A stretch of DNA of 5,485 bases from an uncultured Pelagibacteraceae bacterium (lineage in GTDB: Bacteria > Pseudomonadota > Alphaproteobacteria > Pelagibacterales > Pelagibacteraceae). The translations under genes were made by a program, and so were the position numbers. Location of the stretch: positions 1-5,485 of the forward strand of contig CAJXDV010000066.1 in assembly GCA_913052435.1 (NCBI GenBank), written 5' to 3'. The notes beneath the pieces are model-generated. The model saw only the letters and a list, made by a program, of their open reading frames with translations, made no database searches and was not told the origin of the DNA. Below, piece after piece: positions 1 to 5,200 of the stretch. The stretch's first letter is position 1. Each line of letters starts with the position of its first letter.

Positions 1-131
1 TCCTCATTTCAATCCTTCTTCTAACTTCTAATATGACTAATAAAGATGAGTGACGGATTTATATATTTAATTATGATGGAAGAAACAAGTGATATTAAGA
101 GTTGTGTTTGGTAATAATAATGGAGTTAATT

Positions 132-248
132 ATGGATAAGGATATTGTTGTTGAAAATTTATCTGAACAATTATTAGTTGAACTAAAAAGGATAAGACTA
201 CTTCTGGTTGTTATTGTGTTTGTTTTGATTGTTGGATCTATTTTATAG
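132..248 (+). CDS. 38-aa small single-span membrane protein
   Basis: A short frame read directly from the sequence: ATG at 132, TAG at 246-248. A GGAG Shine-Dalgarno at 122-125 lies six bases before the ATG, which fixes the start. Residues 1-20 form a charged, amphipathic-looking stretch with acidic residues (D2, D4, E8, E12, E17), followed by K19, R20 and R22. From about residue 23 to the end the chain is almost purely hydrophobic (Leu/Val/Ile), which predicts one membrane helix with the N-terminus probably inside. The next tiny membrane-protein frame starts 12 bases after the stop, and a third follows, so the three look co-transcribed. I recognise no family. It could be a small accessory subunit of a membrane complex, a type I toxin-like peptide or a regulatory membrane peptide. 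The ribosome-binding site, codon pattern and neighbours make a real gene more likely than chance. Confidence 0.5.
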   Translation: MDKDIVVENLSEQLLVELKRIRLLLVVIVFVLIVGSIL

Positions 249-259
249 ACAAGTTGAAA

Positions 260-400
260 ATGAAAAATATTGAAACCAGACTCATCGTAGGTTCTCTTAA
301 ATTAATAAAATATGGGATTTTACTTGTATGGTGTCTGACTATAATATTTGTACTTTGGTATTATAAAGTATTTGATGGATTATTTGATTATTTCTCCTAA
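260..400 (+). CDS. 46-aa small membrane protein
   Basis: Frame with ATG at 260 and TAA at 398-400, second in the row of three tiny frames. The N-terminal 17 residues are basic and polar (K2, R7, K14, K17). A hydrophobic segment of roughly residues 18-35 follows, containing two Trp and one Cys, and then an aromatic tail with Tyr, Phe and Asp that ends in YFS. This fits a single-span inner-membrane peptide. There is no good Shine-Dalgarno. The bases around the start (252-263) are identical to those around the start of the 27-aa frame at 1503, which suggests a shared initiation context. No family is recognised. It probably shares a transcript with the 38-aa and 24-aa frames, but the weak initiation signal keeps confidence moderate. 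Confidence 0.42.
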   Translation: MKNIETRLIVGSLKLIKYGILLVWCLTIIFVLWYYKVFDGLFDYFS

Positions 401-411
401 AAGGTAAGAAA

Positions 412-486
412 ATGTTTTACAGATATGTAATTTCGTTTGTATTGGGATTACTAATTTTGTTTTTAGTTAAAGAATATTTTTTATAG
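412..486 (+). CDS. 24-aa single-span membrane peptide
   Basis: ATG at 412, TAG at 484-486, with an AAGG-type Shine-Dalgarno in 401-405 shortly upstream. The whole peptide is essentially one membrane helix: a short aromatic/basic start with R4, a hydrophobic core of about residues 6-19, and a charged tail (K20, E21) ending in Phe-Leu. It resembles the 27-aa frame at 1503-1586 in layout: Arg at position 4, a Gly in the helix, a Phe-Leu end. A paralogous relation cannot be shown at this length. Its stop codon sits at the left edge of the GC-rich inverted-repeat region (486-630), so its mRNA may carry that structure as a 3' element. Membrane peptides of this size are known as subunits of respiratory complexes (CydX, KdpF type) and as type I toxins. 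Which applies here cannot be decided. Confidence 0.42.
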   Translation: MFYRYVISFVLGLLILFLVKEYFL

Positions 487-630
487 TTCCTCCCCGATTT
501 AACTTAGTATTCGGAAGGGAGTTAGAGATAAAAGGAATTGTAACCTTGTTTCATTGGAAGAATTGACTCCCTTCCACTAACGAAAGGACTTGCAACGGGG
601 TGTATATGGGGAACTGCCTGGTTATACACC
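486..630 (+). ncRNA. candidate structured RNA in a GC-rich intergenic island
   Basis: No convincing gene lies between 487 and 795. By hand count 491-630 is about 43% G+C, against about 20% in 411-480 and 23% in 721-790. In an AT-rich genome this contrast is typical of structured RNA. A long stem is visible: 513-522 pairs perfectly with 566-575 and extends inward with wobble pairs (523-525 with 563-565). After a four-base bulge it continues outward with 504-508 pairing to 576-580. Possible outer closures are 492-496 with 596-600, and 486-492 with 608-614. A separate hairpin, 599-606 with 623-630, would compete with the last closure. I cannot match it to RNase P RNA, tmRNA, SRP RNA, tRNA or a known riboswitch. 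It could be an independent small RNA, the 3' end of the micro-protein transcript, or a leader of the glycosylase gene. The strand is inferred from the neighbouring genes. Confidence 0.45.
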
Positions 631-638
631 ACTTTTAT
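599..638 (+). terminator. possible Rho-independent terminator
   Basis: A perfect 8-bp stem (599-606 with 623-630, arm GGTGTATA) with a 16-base loop is followed within two bases by TTTTATT. It could end the transcript of the micro-protein genes and the structured RNA. The stem is AT-containing and the T-run is short and interrupted, so termination would be modest at best. Confidence 0.3.
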
Positions 639-669
639 TAGAGGGATTTCGCAAATAGACAGTCATAGG

Positions 670-719
670 GGAAATCAATCCCATGTCAGATTTCCAGAAA
701 ATTTTTCGGAGGGAAAAAT
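670..719 (+). other. two small hairpins ahead of the glycosylase gene
   Basis: Bases 670-676 (GGAAATC) pair perfectly with 689-695, and 701-707 (ATTTTTC) pair perfectly with 713-719 around a GGAGG loop. They continue the series of inverted repeats from 504 onward. Neither is followed by a strong T-run on the plus strand. The second places an excellent Shine-Dalgarno in its loop, just before an ATG at 718. Confidence 0.4.
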
Positions 720-756
720 GGATTGTAGAGGTTTTTCAAATATTTATCAATTGTGA
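718..756 (+). CDS. possible 12-codon leader peptide upstream of the glycosylase
   Basis: ATG at 718 is preceded by GGAGGG at 708-713, with spacing typical of strong initiation. The frame (MDCRGFSNIYQL) stops at 754-756, 40 bases before the glycosylase ATG. This is the best ribosome-binding site seen in this part of the window, whereas the glycosylase itself has no good one. A leader peptide or reinitiation arrangement is possible. An alternative overlapping frame (683-823, 46 codons) uses the same bases in another register. The peptide has no recognisable attenuator codon run, so this stays a weak call. Confidence 0.25.
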   Translation: MDCRGFSNIYQL

Positions 757-795
757 TTTAATTTTGTTGAACAATAAGGTAAAGAACAATTATTT

Positions 796-1428
796 ATGGT
801 CTCAAATGATCTCAATTTCTTAGAAGCATTAGTATATCTTAGCAAGAAAGATAAAATACTTGAAAAAGTTATAAAAGAAATAAAACCCAAAGAACCTGAG
901 AAAAGAGAACCAAATTTCGAAGCATTAGTTAAGATCATTTCTGGTCAACAACTATCTAGTGCTGCAGCATCGACAATCTTCAACCGACTAAAAGAATTTA
1001 TAGGTAAAAATAAAATTACACCACAATTGATAAATAATTGTAACCCTCAACAGATTCTAAAATGTGGATTATCAAATGCTAAAACACAGTATATCTTGAA
1101 TCTTTCAGATATGTTTTTAGCAGAACCAAATATTTTAAACGAATTAAAAGATAAGGAATCAAATGAAATTATTGAGGGATTACAGAAGTTCAAAGGAATA
1201 GGTATTTGGAGTGCAAGTATATTTGCCCTGTTTTATCTAAACCATCCTGATGTATTTGCATGGGGTGATATTTCAATAAAAAAATCAATAAAACTATTGT
1301 ATGAGGAAGATAAAGAAATAAATAATGAGAGAATCATTGAAATAACGTCCAAATGGATACCATATAGAAGTACTGCATGTATAGTGCTTTGGAAATGGTT
1401 GGATGAGGGAGCAATCAAGTTTTCGTAA
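796..1428 (+). CDS. DNA-3-methyladenine glycosylase, AlkA-type (HhH-GPD)
   Basis: Base-excision repair enzyme that removes alkylated purines such as 3-methyladenine from DNA, leaving an abasic site. At 210 residues it lacks the N-terminal domain of E. coli AlkA (about 280 aa) and matches short AlkA/Mag1-type enzymes. Visible marks are the ISGQQLS helix (48-54), the helix-hairpin-helix KFKGIGIWSA (131-140), the catalytic aspartate D158 in WGDISI, and the C-terminal PYRSTA...LWKW block (189-201). A Trp (W138) follows the hairpin where bifunctional glycosylase/lyases carry Lys, so it should be monofunctional. The start at 796 is the only one available, because an in-frame TAA lies at 775-777. 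The ribosome-binding site is poor: AAGG at 776-779 is too far away. It appears monocistronic and is not functionally tied to the zinc operon. Family assignment is firm; the exact substrate range is not readable. Confidence 0.93.
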   Translation: MVSNDLNFLEALVYLSKKDKILEKVIKEIKPKEPEKREPNFEALVKIISGQQLSSAAASTIFNRLKEFIGKNKITPQLINNCNPQQILKCGLSNAKTQYILNLSDMFLAEPNILNELKDKESNEIIEGLQKFKGIGIWSASIFALFYLNHPDVFAWGDISIKKSIKLLYEEDKEINNERIIEITSKWIPYRSTACIVLWKWLDEGAIKFS

Positions 1429-1502
1429 TCAAAAATAACCCTCTAGAAAAAAAATAAGCAAACTATTTAAAAATAATTAAATTCTTAGTGGGATAGTTGA
1501 AA

Positions 1503-1586
1503 ATGAGAAATAGGAAAACCATTATTATCATAGGTTCAATTCTCGTAATAATGTATTTACTTTCACATCTACAAGATTTTCTATAA
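1503..1586 (+). CDS. 27-aa single-span membrane peptide
   Basis: ATG at 1503, TAA at 1584-1586, lying 75 bases beyond the glycosylase stop. The basic N-terminus (R2, R4, K5) is followed by a hydrophobic helix of about residues 7-20 and a polar tail ending in Phe-Leu. The twelve bases spanning its start (1495-1506) are identical to those spanning the start of the 46-aa frame at 252-263. Its layout resembles the 24-aa frame at 412. It could be a scattered member of the same micro-protein group. No family is recognised, and at this length a chance frame is possible. Confidence 0.35.
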   Translation: MRNRKTIIIIGSILVIMYLLSHLQDFL

Positions 1587-1621
1587 TGGATTAACGAATA
1601 ACTACCCATTTATATCCATAA

Positions 1622-1654
1622 GACCCCCCCACTAATTCTTCACAGGGTCAGACA
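1622..1654 (-). repeat. REP-like palindromic repeat, copy A
   Basis: First of several related units of about 30 bases. Read on the minus strand it runs from TGTCTGACCCTGTGAAG to a G-run and GGTC. The ends GACCC (1622-1626) and GGGTC (1645-1649) can form a short hairpin. Copy C at the other side of the operon matches it over about 23 bases with a single one-base gap. TCTGACCC-type ends with a palindromic core are typical of REP elements spread by RAYT (IS200-like) transposases. No transposase gene is present here. Confidence 0.65.
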
Positions 1655-1664
1655 ATCCTCCACT

Positions 1665-1697
1665 AAACTCCCACTTAATTCTACACGGAGTCAGACA
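1665..1697 (-). repeat. REP-like palindromic repeat, copy B
   Basis: Second unit, in the same orientation as copy A and offset from it by 43 bases. It shares the TGTCTGAC end, the AGAATTAAGTGGG core and a G-rich end, with more substitutions. ACTCC (1667-1671) can pair with GGAGT (1687-1691). The tandem arrangement with copy A is typical of REP clusters in intergenic DNA. Confidence 0.55.
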
Positions 1698-1707
1698 CCA
1701 TCCAAGT

Positions 1708-1732
1708 AAAATCCCCACAATTCTTAGTCATA
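1708..1732 (-). repeat. degenerate repeat copy overlapping a gene end
   Basis: On the minus strand the bases just after the DUF3299 stop read TAAGAATTGTGGGGAT, close to the repeat core AGAATTAAGTGGGG. The preceding TGAC matches the repeat's left end, with a deletion between them. If genuine, the last codons and stop of the DUF3299 gene come from a decayed repeat. The similarity is short, so the call is weak. Confidence 0.25.
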
Positions 1733-2197
1733 TTCCTCGACCTTCAGTCCTCTAATTAAATAACTAGATTCAGTATCATAAGTCTGCTTACCGAAATCAC
1801 TCGAACCTTCGTGAAAGTATTCACCAATTTCAAGGATACCAGTAATCCAAACAGCATATAAAAATTTTTCAAAATGCTCTGGCTCATCCAAAATTACGTG
1901 AATTACTTGATTTGGTGGTGGTGGTGGAACATGAATACAAGCCCCAAAAGTCGGAACAAGCAGGAACTCCTTTATATAGTCAAATCCGCCATCTCCCTCC
2001 AGAGGAACAGCAAATCCTGGAATTTTTACTGATTTACCTATTAATTGTCTTAAGCTTTCGGGCATCTCTCCTGTTTTATAGTTTAACTTATTTAAATCTG
2101 CCCATGTAACCAACTTTGTCTCTAAATTTAACCCAAAAACTAAAGATGAGTTATTTAAAAGTGAAAAGAAAAGAAAAACTAAAAAGATTTTTTTCAT
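1724..2197 (-). CDS. Exported DUF3299 protein, accessory of the zinc operon
   Basis: A 157-residue exported protein and the last gene of the operon. Residues 1-22 form a signal peptide: KK at the start, a hydrophobic core, and likely cleavage near F21-G22. The body carries the DUF3299 hallmark, VKIPGFAVPLE (57-67), followed by EFLLVPTFGACIHVPPPPPNQVI (77-99). C87 and H89 sit before the proline run and are natural candidates for metal binding. DUF3299 genes commonly sit beside DUF2796 and LolD/MacB-like ABC genes, as in the V. cholerae zrg locus, so a periplasmic role in zinc acquisition is the best inference. The biochemical mechanism is unknown. It begins 20 bases after the permease stop without a clear Shine-Dalgarno, in very AT-rich sequence. 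Length and start fit the family. Its C-terminus abuts repeat-like sequence. Confidence 0.85.
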   Translation of the reverse strand: MKKIFLVFLFFSLLNNSSLVFGLNLETKLVTWADLNKLNYKTGEMPESLRQLIGKSVKIPGFAVPLEGDGGFDYIKEFLLVPTFGACIHVPPPPPNQVIHVILDEPEHFEKFLYAVWITGILEIGEYFHEGSSDFGKQTYDTESSYLIRGLKVEEYD

Positions 2198-2217
2198 AAT
2201 AATATTATAAATTTTGT

Positions 2218-3474
2218 TTATAAACGAATTGTCATTCCATCTGAAAGTGATTGACGATACGCCCTTAATGCCGGGATTAAGCCCATCAACATTCCATTCA
2301 AGATAATTACACCAAGTATAATTAAGTCTTTAACACTTGGGGGTTGAATAGGAATAAATAAACCAAAGTAAGCCTCTAAAAGAGGTTGTGAAACAAATAA
2401 AGTTATGTATAAAAAAAGCAGGCCAAAAAGAATACCTACTAATGTTAAAAATATAGCTTCAAAGATTAGTAAAAAAGATATAGTCCCTGGCCCTGCTCCA
2501 ACGGATCTAAGGATCGCCATTTCTCTTCTACGTTCATTAAGTCCTGACAATAAAGAAGTCATCATCCCTAGTAGACCTGCAAAAAGGACAAACCATGTAA
2601 TTATCCTTAACCCTACTTCTGCTGTCCTTAGCAAATTCCAAAGCTCCTGTAGAGCAACTCCGGGCATAATTGCGCTAAGAGGTTCTTCTTTAAATGAATT
2701 AATCTGACGCTGTAAGCTAAATGCATGTATCTTAGATTTCAAGCCAATTAGAAATGAAGTTATTTCCTCAGGCTTAAGGTCTAATTTTAAAATATCAGCT
2801 GAACTTAGGCTCTCTCCTTCCATGGGAGGAGCACCACTTTCCCAGTCTATGTGCATTGCAGTTATTCCTTCTAAACTAACGTGCAAGGATTGATCGACTG
2901 GTGTCCCTGTAGGCTTCAGAATACCTACTACTTTAAAAGGCCTATCATCATGCTTAAGAAAAGATTTTCTCCCTGTTCCATGAGCAATTATTATTTTTTC
3001 ATTTAACCTATAATTTAATTTAATTGCTACTTCACTTCCAATCACTACATCAAAAACTTTTGAAAAAGATTGCCCTCTAGAAAATTCTAATTTATTTTTA
3101 CTGCCATAACGAAAATGTTTAAAATATTCTTGGTTAGTACCTAGTACCCTGAACCCCCTGTGTGAATCTCCTAACGATATAGGTATGGTCCATTTCACTC
3201 TTTTATCATTATGAAATTCATTATAACTTTCCCAACTAAGGTTATTAGTAGCGTTACCTATACGAAATATTGAATAAAGTAGGAGTTGTAATGAGCCTCC
3301 CCTAGCTCCAACTATAATATCCGTCCCAGATACAGCACTACTGAAACTTGTTCTTACACCCTTACGAATATTTTCTACACCAATCAATAATGTAACGCTT
3401 ATAGAAATAGAAAAAATTGTAAGCACAGCTGTACTTCTTCGATTCCATAAACTCCTAATGAATAAATTTAGCAT
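2218..3474 (-). CDS. ABC transporter permease, FtsX/MacB type (ZrgC-like)
   Basis: Membrane subunit of the ABC unit encoded with the adjacent ATPase. I place the start at the ATG at 3472-3474 (418 aa). A TAAGGA Shine-Dalgarno sits about five bases upstream, overlapping the ATPase stop, and the protein then begins MLNLFIRSLWNRR as the family does. A TTG at 3493-3495 would add seven residues. The topology is of LolC/MacB type. A first membrane helix (about 16-33) is followed by a large periplasmic domain to about 288. Three further helices follow (about 289-310, 333-360, 382-403). The cytoplasmic turn carries the FtsX-family ERRREMAILRSVGA (314-327), which contacts the ATPase. Such permeases usually act mechanically on lipoproteins or peptides rather than as classical channels. 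In this cluster the substrate is inferred to be zinc-related. Confidence 0.9.
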   Translation of the reverse strand: MLNLFIRSLWNRRSTAVLTIFSISISVTLLIGVENIRKGVRTSFSSAVSGTDIIVGARGGSLQLLLYSIFRIGNATNNLSWESYNEFHNDKRVKWTIPISLGDSHRGFRVLGTNQEYFKHFRYGSKNKLEFSRGQSFSKVFDVVIGSEVAIKLNYRLNEKIIIAHGTGRKSFLKHDDRPFKVVGILKPTGTPVDQSLHVSLEGITAMHIDWESGAPPMEGESLSSADILKLDLKPEEITSFLIGLKSKIHAFSLQRQINSFKEEPLSAIMPGVALQELWNLLRTAEVGLRIITWFVLFAGLLGMMTSLLSGLNERRREMAILRSVGAGPGTISFLLIFEAIFLTLVGILFGLLFLYITLFVSQPLLEAYFGLFIPIQPPSVKDLIILGVIILNGMLMGLIPALRAYRQSLSDGMTIRL

Positions 3475-3481
3475 TAAATCC

Positions 3482-4183
3482 TTACTTGTTGACAATATTT
3501 ATTTCATTCATTGAAATTACTTTTTTAAAAAGCTCGCTCAGACTTGAATCATGACTTACAAAAAGTAAAGTAGAACCCGATTTTTTGCATTCACTAAAAA
3601 GAAGTTCAAGAAAAGAATGACGAAGGTCTGAATCTAGAGCGGATGTAGGTTCATCAGCAATTACCAACTCAGGATTCCCTATCAAAGCTCTAGCTGCTGC
3701 GACTCTTTGTTGTTGCCCCACGCTTAGCTCAACTACCGTGCTTTTCTCAGCTAGCGGTTCCTCTAATTCAAGTGCTATCAATAGCCTGTGAGCTTCATTA
3801 ATTTGTTCAAGTTTTGTCTTGCCGGCCCTTTCAGCACGACTTTTTGAAAAGCTTAGGGGTAGCATTACATTTTCTTCAATCGAGAGGTATGGCAAAAGAT
3901 TGAAAAGCTGAAAGATAAAACCAATATGATCAACTCTGAAAGAATCCCTACTCGAACTAGAAAGATTCTTAATTTCCTTTCCTAGCACCTTAAGTGTACC
4001 TGAATCTGAAACTAAAATTCCGCCGACAAGAGCAAGTAATGTTGACTTGCCACTACCGCTAGGTCCCCTCAAAAAAACGTGTTCATGTTGTTCAACGAGT
4101 AATTCCGGCAGATTCAATAATTCTCTACCGGAATTTTTCCAGCTGAAACAAACGTTTTTAAGATCTAAAATTGCTTCAGCCAT
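3482..4183 (-). CDS. ABC transporter ATP-binding protein, LolD/MacB type (ZrgB-like)
   Basis: A 233-residue cytoplasmic ATPase that powers the neighbouring permease. All ABC motifs are visible: Walker A GPSGSGKST (40-48), Q-loop Q92, signature LSVGQQQR (153-160), Walker B LVIADEPT (173-180) with catalytic E178, D-loop SALD (181-184) and switch His H211. The signature has Val where most ABC proteins have Gly (LSVGQ rather than LSGGQ). From memory, LSVGQQQR is common in this LolD-like branch, so it need not mean loss of function. The start at 4181-4183 lies four bases past the zrgA stop, and its stop overlaps the permease ribosome-binding site, so translation is probably coupled on both sides. 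It belongs to the same family as LolD, FtsE and MacB. The zinc role comes only from the adjacent DUF2796 and DUF3299 genes. Confidence 0.93.
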   Translation of the reverse strand: MAEAILDLKNVCFSWKNSGRELLNLPELLVEQHEHVFLRGPSGSGKSTLLALVGGILVSDSGTLKVLGKEIKNLSSSSRDSFRVDHIGFIFQLFNLLPYLSIEENVMLPLSFSKSRAERAGKTKLEQINEAHRLLIALELEEPLAEKSTVVELSVGQQQRVAAARALIGNPELVIADEPTSALDSDLRHSFLELLFSECKKSGSTLLFVSHDSSLSELFKKVISMNEINIVNK

Positions 4184-4187
4184 GTTA

Positions 4188-4736
4188 TTATTTCCATCCT
4201 TTTATTCGATCTTCCTTGGACTCTAACTCAAGTGCGCCCTGACCATCATTAGAAATCCAATTAACCCGAATTTCCTCAATTTTTGGGAAAAAGGTCATTA
4301 GTTGAGTTCCTATAGAATCAATCTCATCTAGATGATGACAATTCCAAGAATAGTTTGATTTGAATTCAGAATGAATTTCAGATTTTTCTGACTCATCGTG
4401 ACCATGCTCTTCTTCGTTTGAGAACAGGCTTTGGGAAATACTCATGCCTACTAAAAGACATTCAGCCTTACCAGACATCGAGAAAAGTCTGGAGGGATCT
4501 GAGAGGATTTTTATTGCATCACTAAAATTTTCACGGTTACTTTGTGATTTGGGGAAATGTTCAAAACCGATCAAACTTTCAGAAGGCACTTCAAATTCTA
4601 TCTGAAGTTTTTCACCTTCCAAGGCCATCTTTAGGATTGCTGCCCCATGTTCATGAGAATCTTTCTGACGAGAGCTCTCTGCTAGGACGTTAAAAGATAC
4701 AGAGATACACACTAATATTAAAAATATATTTTTCAT
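4188..4736 (-). CDS. zrgA: DUF2796 (ZrgA-family) periplasmic zinc-binding protein
   Basis: A 182-residue exported protein of the DUF2796 family, to which ZrgA of the V. cholerae zinc-uptake system belongs. The signal peptide is residues 1-19, with cleavage after V-L-A19. The mature protein opens with SHEHGAAILKMALEG, the family's His-containing start (H28, H30). The family block PSESLIGFEHFPKS follows at 51-64. Next come a Cys at 93 and a short His/acidic linker EEEHGHDESE (108-117), then H122, WNCHHLDEID (131-140) and a C-terminal FFPKIEEIRVNWISNDGQGALEL (149-171). The His, Cys and acidic clusters suit Zn(II) binding in the periplasm. The His linker is short compared with many relatives. AAGGA lies just before the ATG, but one arm of a perfect inverted repeat covers it. 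It is the second gene of the operon and likely the substrate-handling partner of the ABC unit. Confidence 0.9.
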   Translation of the reverse strand: MKNIFLILVCISVSFNVLAESSRQKDSHEHGAAILKMALEGEKLQIEFEVPSESLIGFEHFPKSQSNRENFSDAIKILSDPSRLFSMSGKAECLLVGMSISQSLFSNEEEHGHDESEKSEIHSEFKSNYSWNCHHLDEIDSIGTQLMTFFPKIEEIRVNWISNDGQGALELESKEDRIKGWK

Positions 4737-4740
4737 ACTT

Positions 4741-4789
4741 CCTTGTTTAAAGTTATAATTAATAAAAAAATATTAAACTTTAAACAAGG
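4741..4789 (-). promoter_or_regulatory. Perfect 14-bp inverted repeat over the zrgA ribosome-binding site
   Basis: Bases 4741-4754 (CCTTGTTTAAAGTT) are the exact reverse complement of 4776-4789. After a 5-base bulge (4755-4759) a further 5 bp (4760-4764 with 4771-4775) closes on an A6/U6 loop. In the minus-strand mRNA, the 5' arm lies in the last codons of the upstream gene. The 3' arm contains the AAGG of the zrgA Shine-Dalgarno. The hairpin would therefore hide the zrgA start until a ribosome translating the upstream gene melts it, giving translational coupling or attenuation. It is not followed by a U-run, so it is not a normal terminator. Confidence 0.7.
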
Positions 4790-5138
4790 GAGGGCCTCTA
4801 TTCGGTGGGAAATGTGCTAATGAACATACTAGTAAAGGCACAGATTTATTAAAGTTATTTTCAGGAGATATTTTTAAAAAATCGTACTTTTTGCTAACAA
4901 GAAAAAAATGATTTAGATTTGAATCAACATATATTTCTGGATCATTTGATGCTTCTCGCTGAGATAGTGGAGGGTGGGAATGTTCTGGATCGTTGCATTT
5001 TTCAAAAATTAACTCGCTAAAATTAGTTTGTAGATTTTCCTTTTTCTCAATCGTTGGTAAAGTCCCTTGTAATAAGAGGGCAACCGGCAATACGATGTTG
5101 AAGAAATATTTTGTCTTAGCAGGAAATTCTTTTAACAT
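4773..5138 (-). CDS. Small exported His/Cys protein, DUF2946-like, first gene of the zinc operon
   Basis: A 121-residue protein with a probable N-terminal signal or anchor (basic residues to K10, hydrophobic core about 12-25). The body contains CNDPEHSHPP (48-57), an acidic middle, H77, and a C-terminal LLVCSLAHFPPNRGPPLF (102-119). The Cys/His pairs (C48, H53, H55, C105, H109) look suited to metal binding. An Arg-Gly/Ala-Pro-Pro tail is reminiscent of DUF2946-type small proteins found beside metal-uptake genes, but overall similarity cannot be judged here. The start at 5136-5138 follows an in-frame TAA directly, so no upstream start exists, although the Shine-Dalgarno is weak. It is probably the first gene of the transcript. 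Its final codons form one arm of the hairpin covering the zrgA start, so its translation may control zrgA. The family name is tentative; its reality as an exported protein is likelier. Confidence 0.65.
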   Translation of the reverse strand: MLKEFPAKTKYFFNIVLPVALLLQGTLPTIEKKENLQTNFSELIFEKCNDPEHSHPPLSQREASNDPEIYVDSNLNHFFLVSKKYDFLKISPENNFNKSVPLLVCSLAHFPPNRGPPLFKV

Positions 5139-5200
5139 TTAATTTCGGTAGGAATTATGATTCATACAAACTTTTAATCAATTCTACTAAATCCTTGCAG

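Noticed and set aside
46..114. 22-codon frame starting MSDGFIYLI
   Set aside because: Protein-like in places, but no ribosome-binding site and no known family; too short to support.
338..350. 13-base match (ATGGTGTCTGACT) to the minus strand of repeat copy B
   Set aside because: It lies inside a micro-protein frame and does not extend into the repeat core, so it is most likely coincidence.
606..641. 11-codon frame inside the structured region
   Set aside because: It overlaps the 8-bp hairpin arms; length and context are explained by chance.
683..823. 46-codon plus-strand frame starting MSDFQKIF
   Set aside because: It runs 28 bases into the glycosylase gene, has only a distant GGGGA upstream, and competes with a better-placed ribosome-binding site for the frame at 718. 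Not excluded, but not supported.
747..938. 63-codon minus-strand open frame
   Set aside because: It lies antisense to the start of the glycosylase gene and has no family likeness; a shadow of the real frame.
1233..1418. 61-codon minus-strand open frame
   Set aside because: Antisense to the conserved C-terminal half of the glycosylase; no supporting signal.
1586..1619. ATGGAT/ATCCAT 6-bp inverted repeat considered as a terminator
   Set aside because: The stem is short, the loop is 22 bases, and no T-run follows on either strand.
1912..2109. 65-codon plus-strand open frame
   Set aside because: Antisense to the conserved DUF3299 core; its Val-rich start is the complement of the proline run.
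2405..2707. 100-codon plus-strand open frame
   Set aside because: Antisense to the C-terminal part of the permease, whose FtsX-type motif and helices are clear.
3475..3495. TTG start for the permease (seven extra residues)
   Set aside because: The ATG at 3472-3474 has a better-placed TAAGGA Shine-Dalgarno and gives the family-like N-terminus.
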